Below, piece by piece: positions 19,830 to 31,700 of a stretch of 64,000 bases of DNA (the first letter of the stretch is position 1; each line of letters opens with the position of its first letter). The stretch is from positions 160,819,043 to 160,883,042 of the forward strand of contig CP136069.1 in assembly GCA_032622095.1 (NCBI GenBank), in the 5' to 3' direction. The DNA comes from Siphonodentalium dalli (Eukaryota > Mollusca > Scaphopoda > Gadilida > Siphonodentaliidae). Made by a program: the position numbers and the translations under genes. The notes under the pieces were generated by a model, which saw only the letters and a list, made by a program, of their open reading frames with translations, had not been told where the DNA came from and made no database searches.

Positions 19830-22150
19830 ATTTTGTACAATCAGTGCAATGCTGCCAGTGCGTTAAGCTTTCAGAACGCGCATAATTCAAACCACAGGTG
19901 AATTGGTTAATATCATGCAAGCTATATAGACGGAAGAGAGATGGAATGGCTACCTGCTAATACTATTTTTTTTATTTAAGATAGAAAAAAAGAATTCTTA
20001 TCCGCAAAACTTTTTCCAAAGGGTCAACGAAAATGAGTCGCCGTTCAATAGTGACGTCATGTTTGATGTTAGAGTTCTAAGAGAACTGTTTGTTGGAATA
20101 CCACGCAGAGATAAAAACTGGGCTATTACATATAGCAGGTAATTGCACGTCTGTCACTACAATTTCGACGAAAATATCGGAGAATTATAACAAAATACAC
20201 TGCGCATCGGCGTGTTTTGTGGAATTTGACTACATAAACTGATTGTAGGACTCAGCTTCGCGTCGTCTCATTCCGTGTCGCGTCTTACTACAATCAGTAG
20301 AGCGATTTGGCTGAAATTACCACAGACTGAAACTTCTATCTTGAGGGGTGTTTAGTCTTTTATAAATTATTCTTCAGAAATTTAGTCAACTATAATAGAT
20401 AAGATTAGCTGTTATTAATTAAATTTCTTTTCATAGATCAGCATAGATGGTATAATTTTGACGAAATTGTTCGAAACTCTCAATCGAAGAGGCGGCTTAT
20501 ATGAAAATGAAATGATATTGTAAAATAGATGTAATATGAAGAGACTACACTGTTTCCCATAGGCGATACCTGACCCTCCGCCTGTATAAACACGTCCGCT
20601 AATATGTTCTGTCTGTTCAAATCACCTTACCTGACCCCGGTTCAGCTATTTTAATTTATCACAATCATATCGAGTGATATCCAAATAATCTAGAGATATG
20701 TCGACAATAAGTGATAGGCATGGGGCGGTTATGCCCACTTGGCATGGGTAAATGTGTCTCAATTGTAATTGAATGAGCAATACAAGAAGAATGAGATGAC
20801 TCCACCAGGTGTCAGCCATGCATGGGTGTGGTCAGGGATGCTGGAGAGTGGACTCAAGCAAAGAGCAATCACCTGGACTTAGGCTCGTAGGTCTTAAGGG
20901 TCTTCAGGAAGCTCCAATCAGTGAAGGGTTACAACAATAAGTATTTATTATACCATTTTATAAAGAATGAAAGGGCACATTGTGCTCCCCTTGGTGGAGA
21001 GCCACATGGGCAGTTGCACCCCCAACCACTGACCGCACCACACTGCATATCAACAAGTGTTTTCAGTGGGCTGGAATATTTGTCACATTGATATTGTTTA
21101 TTCGCAAAGCCAGCATTTATGACGTTATATTATGCAATTACAATTTTAACATTATAATTGAAGCCTCCTCTCATAGAACCAAGACAATAAGCTATTTTAG
21201 TCATTGTATTGTTGGGTAAAATTATTAATTATTCTATAGTTGGTACATAAAGGGACAAAAAAAAGAAACAAATATTTTCAACCACTCAAATGTATTAAAA
21301 TCCGTTGTTTTTGTTGTCTTTTAATAATTGCTCACATAATATATATACAATGAAGATGATGATATGTGAAATTCAAGATTTTTCACCAGATAGATTCAGA
21401 CAAATTCTGTGTTGAAAATCTCTGGTAAATTTTATGTGTGTCCACCCTCATTCAGCCAGCCGAATTTAAAGATGCATTATCCTTTCTTTGGCGTCGGGGG
21501 GTAAAAAGTGTTTGATTCGAGTCGAAGAACCCACCCATCAAAGCTCAAGAGTGATCAGATATCAATTTTTTAAGTTTGTTTTTTCGCGAGATGTGCATTA
21601 ATTTGTGGCCCAGAAACACATGGTCATACAGACGGTCTCGGACCCAATTGTGGATGAAGATGGATAACTCTAAAATCAAATAGTAATACGGTCAAATTTT
21701 TTGATACTTAAGTGATAATACGGCCATATTTTGTTGCAATAAATCGATTCTGATAACTAAAGCGTATTTTGAAGAAATGTTGTTGTTTTTGTATCTTGAT
21801 GATATGGGGACCGTCTAATCGGATTGAGTACCTTTAACCCCCAGTACAAAACCATATATTTTAGGAGGATTTTCCAAGCCTCCTAAATAATTGGGTGCTT
21901 TTATATTATATGGGCTTTTAGCACTTTAGATTATCAATTTAGACTGTGAAGATCGAAGATTGATGTTCTGTTGATTATAGAACCGATTTAAAAGTATCTG
22001 TGTTCAGACTAAAATATATATGACTAAAATTAAGAAAATATTCAACTCTAGATTCAAACTCTGGTTTACAAAAAAAACAATTTTGAATTTAAAATATCGG
22101 AACAATTTCAACATATTTTCCAACCTGAAAATCACAACTGCAAACATAAA
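19830..22150. other. Intergenic DNA, no gene recognised
   Basis: Only short chance frames are present. No clear tandem repeat or splice-supported exon was seen on either strand. Confidence 0.4.
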
Positions 22151-22152
22151 TT

Positions 22153-22546
22153 CAAGTCTGGATATACTGTGTCTGTCATTTGCAGAATGAGGTCCCCATA
22201 GGGTGAAATTAGCACGGTGGGCTAGCATCACCAAATTCACCCTCTGTGAACATAATACTGATTAGACCTCAACTGCTGTGGGAGACCAAGGATCAGACTG
22301 AAGTTCCCCATTTGAAGTTGGTGATGTTCACCCAATAGTCACCTCGATTATGAATTTTATCTTCTGGAAAGTATAGAATATATAACTAAAAATATTGTTA
22401 ATTTGAGACATAAGATACTTCCCAGAAGATGAGGCCTAAGCAGAAGTGAATTTGGTGATGCTAGTCTGATTTGTGGGATAGCGTCACTAAATAACCCATC
22501 TGGGGACCTCATACTGCAAATGACAGACACACTATTTCCAGGCTTG
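22153..22546. mobile_element. Inverted-repeat element, family 1 copy A
   Basis: The ends pair as CAAGTCTGG...TGTGTCTGTCATTTGC on the left and GCAAATGACAGACACAC...CCAGGCTTG on the right. There is no coding capacity. The target duplication is unresolved because a second element is inserted immediately to the right. Confidence 0.6.
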
Positions 22547-22548
22547 TA

Positions 22549-22726
22549 CAGTAATTAATGCTCTAAATAATCTACTACTTAACCACAGCATAATTGTGGG
22601 TAATTTTTCAGGATTTAGTCTCCAAGCTTTCCAATGAATGGCAACAAGCCATATTTCTGACTAAATCCTGAAAAATTACCCATAATTCAGCTGTGGTTAA
22701 GGAGTCAATTATTTATGGCATTACTG
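22549..22726. mobile_element. Tc1/mariner-like MITE copy 1
   Basis: This 178-bp element has CAGTAAT at one end and ATTACTG at the other, flanked by TA on both sides (22547-22548 and 22727-22728), as for Tc1/mariner-type targets. Inside is a large hairpin: CTTAACCACAGCATAATTG pairs with its complement about 85 bp later. There is no transposase. Confidence 0.65.
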
Positions 22727-23035
22727 TAACATAATTCAAAAACATAGATTGTCACAAAATCCACAGATTGGAATAGGATATTTTTCAGGTGTACAGTTTA
22801 TTACTTGAAATGTGTTAAAATTAGTTTTTTTGTTCAAACAATTTAATTTACGACCACTAATTCTTCCCACCTATGGTCTGAGACTATAAAGCTAATTTGA
22901 AAAGAAATAAACTTGCCATGAAGTATTTTGCAAGTACTATACATTTCAGCTTTATGCTGACCAGGTGCAAAACACTACAAATCTCTGGGGAATTCAATAT
23001 TAATGATCAGTACTAAGATTTGGAAGAGGTGCAAA

Positions 23036-23289
23036 CAAGCCTTGAAATAGTGTGTCTGTCATTTGTAGAATGAGGTTCCCAGAAGGTGAATTTAGTGATG
23101 CTACCCCGCATAGCGGGCTAGCATCACCAAATTCACCCTCTGGGAACCTCATTCTGCTGAGGTGTAAGCAGAATGAGGTCCCCAGAGGGTGAATTTGGTT
23201 ATGCTAGCCCGCTATGCGGGGTTGCATCACTAAATTCACCCTATGGGGACCTCATTCTGCAAATGACAGGCACACTATTTCAAGGCTTG
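23036..23289. mobile_element. Family 1 copy B, a double-hairpin palindrome
   Basis: Outer arms CAAGCCTTGAAATAGTGTG and its near-complement bound 254 bp. Inside are two adjacent hairpins, each built on GAATGAGGT(T/C)CCC and its complement and each centred on a CCCGC/GCGGG core. The whole segment is palindromic at two scales. It has no coding capacity. Confidence 0.7.
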
Positions 23290-23679
23290 GGTGTAAACAC
23301 ATTAAAATGTCATCAGTTTTTATATTCTAAGTACTGCTGTCCATAGAATGCTAGATGCAAATAATTGGAATATCTTCATCGTTGTAGTTGGGGACACAAA
23401 CCATCATAAAACAGAAACTTTTTTTCAGTTTGATAAACAATGGAATATCAATGTTCAATCTTCAGTCAAAAGTCTGTTAACATGCACTAACATCCCACAT
23501 ATATACAAACAATCCCCCCTCGGTCCATTTAATTACTTGCAGTTTTATTCCTCACCAAATTTACCTGGGGATCTCATTCTGCCTAGGGCTCATCATCTGG
23601 GAATTATCTATTGTCTCCAATTAACATTGTTTTTAGTTACTTTTTCCCTTCTGGGAAATTTCTATATCAGCTAATTTCC

Positions 23680-23891
23680 AGAAGATAAATGCATAATTGA
23701 GGTGACTAATGGGTGAAAATCACCAACTTCAACTGGGGAACTTCAATCTGATCCTAGGTCACCCATAGCAGTTGAGGCCTAAGCAGAATGATGTTCCCAG
23801 ATAATGAATTTAGTGATGCTAGCGTGCTGTGCCGGATATGCATGGCCACTGAATTCACCACATGGGGACCTTATTCTGCAAATGACAGGCT
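23680..23891. mobile_element. Family 1 fragment, inverted relative to copy A
   Basis: Sequence at 23680-23784 is the reverse complement of 22252-22372 (a GTTGAAGTTGGTGATTTTCA core on that strand). It ends with GGGGACCTTATTCTGCAAATGACAGGC, which matches the family 1 end. The left terminus is missing. Confidence 0.55.
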
Positions 23892-23939
23892 TGGTGGCCC
23901 CATATGCAGCTTTACCTTTAGTTTTTACAGTAGTATTAA

Positions 23940-24280
23940 CCCTTTCATGATGGGAGCTGTGCTGGTGCAGCATGTACCAGTGCATTCTCTTATATATGCG
24001 AGTCTCCCATAGGGAACCTCGCATGTATACAGTAATGCCCTAAGTAATCAACTCCTTAACCACAACAGAATTATGGGTAACTTTTCAGGATTTAGACGGA
24101 AATATGGCTTGTTGCCATTCATCGGAAAGCTCTCCCCGAGGGCATTACTGTACGAGAATGCACTGGCTTACAAGGTCAAGGGTAATGTCGATAGGCCAAT
24201 GTGTTCTACATATGGGAGACTCGCGTATATAAGAGAATACATTGGTACAGGGTTTTCGCATAATTTCAGTCATGGAAGGG
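23940..24280. mobile_element. piggyBac-like MITE, with a nested MITE
   Basis: TTAA flanks both sides (23936-23939 and 24281-24284). The ends are CCCTTTCATGA and TCATGGAAGGG, as expected for piggyBac-type termini. It contains the hairpin module GCATTCTCTTATATATGCGAG (split here by an insertion) and a second, partly deleted inverted copy near 24204-24250. There is no transposase frame. Confidence 0.72.
24030..24150. mobile_element. Tc1/mariner-like MITE copy 2, nested
   Basis: This 121-bp element with ends CAGTAATGCCCT and GGGCATTACTG is flanked by TA (24028-24029 and 24151-24152). It sits inside the hairpin arm of the piggyBac-like MITE, so it is the younger insertion. It belongs to the same family as 22549-22726. 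Confidence 0.75.
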
Positions 24281-24638
24281 TTAAATTGTCAGAGATTTTT
24301 TGTCAAAAAGTATTGAGGTATCTTTTTTAATATTGATTTCACAGGGGCTGTCTAGAATGAAAGGGGGCACTTTACACCAATTTCATATGGTTTCCGACTT
24401 CCACCTTCATTCGCACTGTTTTCACGTCCCTGTTGGCGGTGGTCTTATCAATTTATTGTTTCATTGAGCTTATTAACTATTTTCGAAGTTTAGTACTTGA
24501 TTTAATTTCGTTCCGCTAAAACACCGTTCCGGATATTTTACATACCGCCGGCAGCTGGAGGTCATGACTCATGCACGAGGTTTTGTTTCTCCATTTTGAC
24601 AATTTTTACGGTCAGACACTTGATATATTTAAACTATT

Positions 24639-25617
24639 ATTCAGGTAAGTGAAGCTTATATGTATGGGAGTCCCTTTTCACATTTAGTATTTATTTGCAC
24701 TTAAGTGCAAATATGTGTCTATCAATTTATTTGCGCTTAAGTGAAAATCATTTGCGCTTACGCGCAAATACCAAACACTCCCTTACTTCCCTCTGATTGT
24801 GAATGATGGAGTCCATCTCATAATATATTATTATGGGGCCATAGTAGTAGCCCGGTGAATGATGGAGTCCATCTCATAATATATTATTATGGGCCCATAG
24901 TAGTAGCCCCATACATACTCAAAATTTTAAGAAAAAACATATTTCCATATGCATATCAGCATATCTGTCGCTGGTGTTCCAAGAATTGGTGCCTCACTCA
25001 CAGAGCTCTAGTATATTTGATTAAAGGGACATCTCCTGCACAGATATATACTATTTCAATGGCCATAAAAGTGGAATTAGGGGTTAATGGAGGCTTGCTT
25101 CCTGCATGTGGTGTACTTATTGACTTGAAATAGGGGAAAACAACCCTATTTTCATATTATCAGCATCCCTGTCCCCAATAATTTGTGTCTCCATCTCAGA
25201 GATGTAGTATATTTTATAAAAGAGACATATCCTGCACAGATCTATACCATTTGCATGGTCATAAAAGGTATCTAGGGATTACTGGGGATTGCTTCCCTCA
25301 TATGGTGGGCCTATATAGACTTGAGTGATGTGTTTAGGCCTGTGCCATTTAAAATTAATTCAGGGGGGATCAATGCATATTAATTTTTATTTGCGCTTAA
25401 GCATAAATTATTTGCACTTAAGCGTAAATCATTTGTGCTTAACCGCACATGATTTATGCTTAAGCATAAATATTTGCGCTTAAGCCCAAATGATAGAGGT
25501 TATTTGCGCTTAAGCGCAAATATGTGTGTTTAAGCACGAATATTTGCGCTTTAGCATAAATAAATAATAAATGTGAAAAGGACCTCCCATATATATGACC
25601 ATATATATTACTTGAAT
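24639..25617. mobile_element. Foldback element with palindrome arrays
   Basis: The outer arms pair (ATTCAGGTAAGTGAAG with its near-complement at 25600-25617, and CCTTTTCACATTTA with TAAATGTGAAAAGG). Next to each arm lie copies of a self-complementary ATTTGCGCTTAAGCGCAAAT-type motif, about three on the left (24690-24770) and about eight on the right (25385-25560). The core has a 56-bp tandem duplication (24800-24905) and a diverged repeat of about 196 bp (CCTGCACAGAT at 25035 and 25231). There is no coding capacity. Confidence 0.62.
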
Positions 25618-25674
25618 CGCTCACCACGTTGTTGAAAGAAATAGGTTTGTGTAACCATTGTTTATTTTTTTTAA

Positions 25675-25800
25675 CCCTCTCATGACGGGAGTTGCGCTGG
25701 TGCAGCATTAAAGACCATGTGCCAGAGCATTCTCTTATATATGTGAGTCATCCATATGGAGCCTCGCATCATATATAAGAGAATGCACTGGCTTACAAGG
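25675..25800. mobile_element. Truncated piggyBac-like MITE
   Basis: TTAA (25671-25674) is followed by CCCTCTCATGACGGGAG, which matches the left part of the 23940 element. The hairpin module follows (GCATTCTCTTATATATGTGAG to TATATAAGAGAATGC, about 25728-25790). The right terminus is absent, and satellite sequence starts directly. Confidence 0.65.
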
Positions 25801-27985
25801 ACATCTTTGCCAATAAACTAAACATTTCTCAGGTTAATGCATGCACTTTTAATACACAGGGCAAGGTAGATTACATTATTTTTGGGGTATTTTACTTAAA
25901 ATATTCTGTGGAAACTACATAAAAGCAATATTGTATGCATCCATGTATAGCCAAATGAAATTAAACTATGGATATGTTATTGTTTATTTCATCAGAGACA
26001 TGTATTCTTTTGAGAAATAGCCTTATATATGTTATAAACATGCAAATAGTGGCTTCATTTGGGCTTTCTATCATAATTTAGAGAGTCAAAGCTGAAGATA
26101 TTCCCTTATTTCAAATTTATAACATGCCCAGCCAGCTGAAATGGTGTATCAAACCTTAAATGGCAGTATTTCTTATCAGATGGACATCTCTGCCAATAAA
26201 TTAAACATTTCTCATGGTCATTGCATACATTTTAATATACAGGGAAAAGTAGAAAACATCATTTGATGGATATTTTACTTAAAATAGTCTGTGGAAACTA
26301 CATAAAAGCAATATTTCATGCATCCCTGTATAGCCAAATGAAATTAAACTATGGATATTTTATTGCTTATTTCATCACAGACATGTATTCTGTTGAGAAG
26401 TAGCCTTATATATGTTATAAACATGCAAATAGTGGCTTCATTTACTAATATTTAATTCATCTCTACTAATAAATTAAACATTTATCATGGTCATTGCATG
26501 CATATTAATGTACAGGGCAAGGTAGAAAACATCATTTGATGGATATTTTACTCAAAATAGTCTGTGGAAAACTGGAAGAAACTACATAAAAGCAATATTG
26601 TATGCATCCCTGTATAGCCAAATGAAATTAAACTATGGATATGTTATTGTATATTTCATCCGAGACATGTATTCTGTTGAGATATAGCCTTATATATGTT
26701 ATACACATGCAAATAGTGGCTTCATTTGGGCTTTCTCCATAATTTAGAGAGTCAAAGCTGAAGATATTGCCTTATTTCAAATTTATAAGATGCCAAATGG
26801 TGTATCAAACCTTAAATGGCAGTATTTCTTATCAGATTGACATCTCTATCAATAAATTAAACATTTCTCATGGTCATTGCATGCATTTTGATATACAATG
26901 CAAGGTAGAAAACATCATTTGATGGATATTTTACTTAAAATAGTCTGTGGAAACTACCTAAAAGCAATATAGTATGCATCCCTGTATAGCCAAATGAAAT
27001 TAAACTATGGATATGTTATTGTATATTTCATCCGAGACATGTATTATGTTGAGATATAGCCTTATATATGTTATAAACATGCAAATAGTGGCTTCATTTG
27101 GGCTTTCTCCATAATTTAGAGAGTCAACGCTGAAGAGATTCCCTTATTTCAAATTTATAAGATGCCAAATGGTGTATCAAACCTTAAATGGCAGTATTTC
27201 TTATCAGATTGACATCTCTATCAATAAATTAAACATTTCTCATGGTCATTGCATGCATTTTGATATACAATGCAAGGTAGAAAACATCATTTGATGGATA
27301 TTTTACTTAAAATAGTCTGTGGAAACTACCTAAAAGCAATATTGTATGCATCCATGCATGTATAGCCAAATGAAATTTAGCTATGGATATTTTATTGTTT
27401 ATTTCACCAGAGACATGCATTCTGCTGAGATATAGCCGTATTCATGTTTTAAACATGCAAATAATGGCTTCATTGGGCTTCCTTTCATCATTTAGAGAGT
27501 CAAATATAAAGAAATTCCATTAGTTCTAAGATACCATGCCCTCTGAAACGGTGTTTCAGACCTAAAATGTTAGTACTTCTATCTTCATCTTATCAGATGA
27601 ACATATCTGCCAATAAATACAAATTTCTTATGGTCATTGCATGCATTTTTGTGTTAAAAGCAAAGTAGAATACATCATTTGATGGATATTTTACTTAAAA
27701 TAGTCTGGAATCTACCTAAAAGCCATATTGAATGCATCCCTGTAAAGCCGAATGAAATGGATAAATTAGATATTTATTGTTTTATTGAGACATGCATTCT
27801 GCTAAGATATAGTCTTTTTCGTGTTATAAACAAGCAATATGTGGCTTCATTGGGCTTCCTTTCATCATTCAAGAGAGTCAACTCTGAGGAAATGCCCTTG
27901 GTTTCAAATTTGTAGCATCTTCCAACCTTATAGGAAGGGGTGTCTGCCAGCTTGAGGTACCAGTTTAAATGGTTCAATGCAAGTT
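25801..27985. repeat. Satellite, unit about 380 bp, about 6 copies
   Basis: CAATAAA-containing starts lie at 25811, 26194, 26467, 26850, 27222 and 27611, with steps of 383, 273, 383, 372 and 389. The short step is an internal deletion. Shared blocks include TTTGATGGATATTTTACTT, AGCCAAATGAAATTAAACTATGG and TTATATATGTTATAAACATGC. The array abuts the truncated MITE. Copies in the middle are the most alike, and the last is the most diverged. Confidence 0.85.
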
Positions 27986-28429
27986 GGCATCAGAGAGGTT
28001 TGTCTAGTTCTGGGGGGGGGGAGATATACCGTCAACTGCTTGAGATTTCAAGGGACGACCTCCTCAATGAAACCCACTATAATGTGCCAAAATTATTTTA
28101 ATAAAATTGTATATTGGTCACCATTCACTAAGAACATTGAGAAATAGATAAAAACTTACTGACAGTTCTCCAATAACAAAACTACATCTGATTGTTATGT
28201 AAACATAACTGTTACAGTGATTTGTCAACAAAAGTATATAATCCTAGCTGTAGTATTAGTTCAAATATTTAAGTATGAATATGATTTTCAGAATATTTAA
28301 TCAACATGTTGGACCTTTTCCAATGTTTACCATAAAGTTTTGATCACAATTGTGCTCCCATTGGACTTTAACAGTTATTCCAATACAGCAGTAATTTTTA
28401 CATAACAATTAGTTCTTGGTTTAGAAATA

Positions 28430-28735
28430 TTTTCTATTATTTCTTTAAATATTTCTTAAGTTAGAAAAACAATCTTGAAACAAGAATATATATTATATTT
28501 TTGAAGCCATGTTCTTAGTAAGGAAATTGTTTCTCAAACGAAATAATTATTTCTTAATTGTTTCTTGTTTCAAGACTAAAATCTATCTTATTTGAGAAAA
28601 CTATCTCTTGTCTGGTGTGAGTTTCTTAAAGTGTCTTGATGTGGCAGACTTGAGGGGTATATTTCTCAAAATAAGATTTATTTTCCTGTTTCAGGAAATT
28701 GTTTTTCTTGTTTCAAGTATCTATTTCTTATTAAC
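28430..28735. other. T-rich region downstream of the LITAF-like gene
   Basis: TTTCTTGTTTCAAG-type segments occur several times and in both orientations, which suggests an old inverted-repeat element. On the minus strand, AATAAA at 28682-28677 lies about 49 nt after the LITAF-like stop codon and could be its polyadenylation signal. Confidence 0.4.
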
Positions 28736-31700
28736 AATTTATTTTTGGTATTGCGGGGCCGAAATGTTTGCTGACTCTGTAAAAGCGGCCTAACTCTGAA
28801 TTGCAATTTGGGCACACGTGAACCACCACGTCCTTGTCACACTTCAAATTTTGCACATGGATGCCAACGGCGCCAAGACTGAAAACAAAGGAAACATAAT
28901 TGGAATTAGTGTAATGATTGGTTACCACAAATTATATATACTGTTATTAATGAGATAGCACATTTGTCGTGAGCTACCTATTTTGGACGTCAGTTGATAC
29001 CACTCTAAACTCCGCTGATGACTCACCAAACTCTGCTGATATCAGTTGTGACGTGACCAAGCGAACGTATGACCACGGTGCCAACGTCCAGCATACAGCC
29101 ACTCGGGGAGGCAGTGACAGTCCGATATGTTTCGTGAACGCCATTTTTTAAATGTTTTTTTTACTCTGTAATCTCAATGAAATCGTGATATCACCAGTAT
29201 ATTATTTAAGATGTAATACGCAGATAAACTGACATTGAAGGGGATAATAATTAATAATTAGGTTATTATTTATTTAGTTGGCTGGATGTCGGCCGATATA
29301 TATAGCCCTCGTTAACTTGACATCAGCCTTCGACATTTGGTCTCAGACTGATACCAAGTTACCTAGGGCTGACATCTCGGTCCATATCAATCTAGTCAAA
29401 TGTTAACCTCGCTAATAGACGCTCAGCATAACATCATACGGTCAGGAAACGACCTATGTGTTCCAGTTGGAGTGATGTGAGTGCAGCATTCCACATTGTT
29501 TAGTTAAATGTGCTGGTTGTCAGTGAGTCACATAATGTGCCATAACATACCAATAGTAAAAAATACACAATGCCGTAGATCATGCCATGAATCTCTACGC
29601 TGGTTGCGCCATACGCAGGTAGAATAATATGCCTAGCATCTACATCTACATGTACGTGCATCATAATTTAGGATCCCGTTGAGAATCCTCTGTTCGCTTG
29701 AAATGCCAACATACGCCACGCCAGGGAATATTGCGATGATTCAATGCACATTTTGAAAAGCAGACAACATCGGGTCAACGATATGTGCACCCATTGCTTG
29801 CGAAAACATCCAACTAAACAAGAATAATGATATCACATTTAACACTCGTGGATGCTTAAATGGGAGTAATTGTTTTCCTTCATTTTGGACGATGAACAGA
29901 CATGAGACATGCAAGCCACTGATATGAAAATAAACTGTGACATGTGATGTTTTATTTTATTTTGTACAATTACCCAATAGCAATAAATAATGCCGGCAAT
30001 TGACAACATTTGATGTCGAAATGTCGTGAGTCAACACATTTTCGGTTTAAATTCAACCTAAATATTCATGCAGGTTAATATTGGACTTATTTGATTATGA
30101 AATAAGCCCATATCATCAACTTATGTTCCGCCTCCAGTAGGATGCAGCGTCTTGATTGGTCGGAGAGCCGCGCAACATATCACGTGACGAGCCGTCAACA
30201 TACGGGATTCCAAGACAACCGTTACATCTTCTCTCACTAGCTTATTTTTTAATGAAGTTATTAACGTTGAAAAACTTTATGGAGATTTTGACATTTTCTG
30301 TTGATCATTCTTGTCAAATTGCTATGAATAACCAGGCAGAACATATACGTTATTGTGGTTTGACGGCTTGGAACCTATGTTCAACCTCGTTGCTTTGCGA
30401 CTCGGTTGAACATAAACTCCAAGTCGTCAGTGGCACATCATGTTACCGTCAGGACATGCACCGCAATAACTTATACTATCTGTTATTCCGTTGAATGACA
30501 CGGGCCACAATGAAACACATTACCACATAAATATATTTATTTAATACCTATTGGAATAGTGCCGTATTTGACTCATTTTGTATTTGAAATACAGTACGTT
30601 CAAATTAAACATATTTCAACATCCAAATAATGTAGGTTGATTTTGAGCTTATAATAACAATTCAGTTTTGAGCCACGAATCCACCGGGATGCTCTTGGTC
30701 TTCACGTGGACAAATATATACAAATACATATACATGTATACACGAATTGACTAAATTGAGACACCATGGTTTTATCAAATCATGCGGTGTATTTAATCGG
30801 GTCGTCTTGCCATTTGGAAGATAATATCCAGGCTGTGCCGTTGCGTGAAATAATTGTATCGTTATTCGTTACTATGTTGAATGAAACAATACTTACAGGC
30901 AGCATAAAGCACAACACGAAATACAATTCCATAGACTCGCTTGGTATCTGGTGTCCGAGATAACACCAGCTCCGCAGCCAGGACATCTGACTGAAACAGG
31001 TGTCTCTGGAAACTCTTCCGGAAATGCTCCTACAGCTACAGGCTGTGCAACCACAATAGGACCTGTTTGCTGTCCCCGAACAACTGGGCGATAATCGTAA
31101 GCTAAAAAGGCAATACAAATGTTGATACTCTAACATCGTGTTTGCATACTCTAGGGTTATGCAATACGTTCACGCATCGAGCAAATGTTTGTGGAAAAGT
31201 CACGCGCAATCTTCACATGAGCCTATACTGAAACACTTTTCCGTGCCATGTGGTCAATTAGGTGTGTCATATGACACATATAGTGACACAGCAGCTCATT
31301 GTTTGATTTCAATTAGTGCAGATGTGTCATTTTACACGCTATATGTGTCGCTGTGTCGCAAGTTTCTAAACAAAGTTACCATTGTCTTTGTCAACGCACG
31401 GAGCATGTCGCTTTTCCGTGTTATGTGTTCTTTGCAATTATTAAATGATTCCCATACCCTCGAAATCGAAGGATTAACGTATTATATCATTATGTATGAA
31501 CACAAGTATGTCTTTGAATAGTCTATTTGCGGAATGTTCAAGCCATGGTTTATCGCTGTGCCATTTGGCAGCAGGTGTGTAGCGTTGTGTATAGGCTATA
31601 TAATTTGTAGACACAATAAGTGAATCAACTCTGTGCCACTTGACACGTTTAAATATAAGATATAAAAAAGGTTCCTTGTTGCTCAACCCATATCAGTTCT

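Noticed and set aside
30156-30494. 112-codon plus-strand frame
   Set aside because: It lies inside intron 2 of the LITAF-like gene on the opposite strand, overlaps a hairpin and has no domain.
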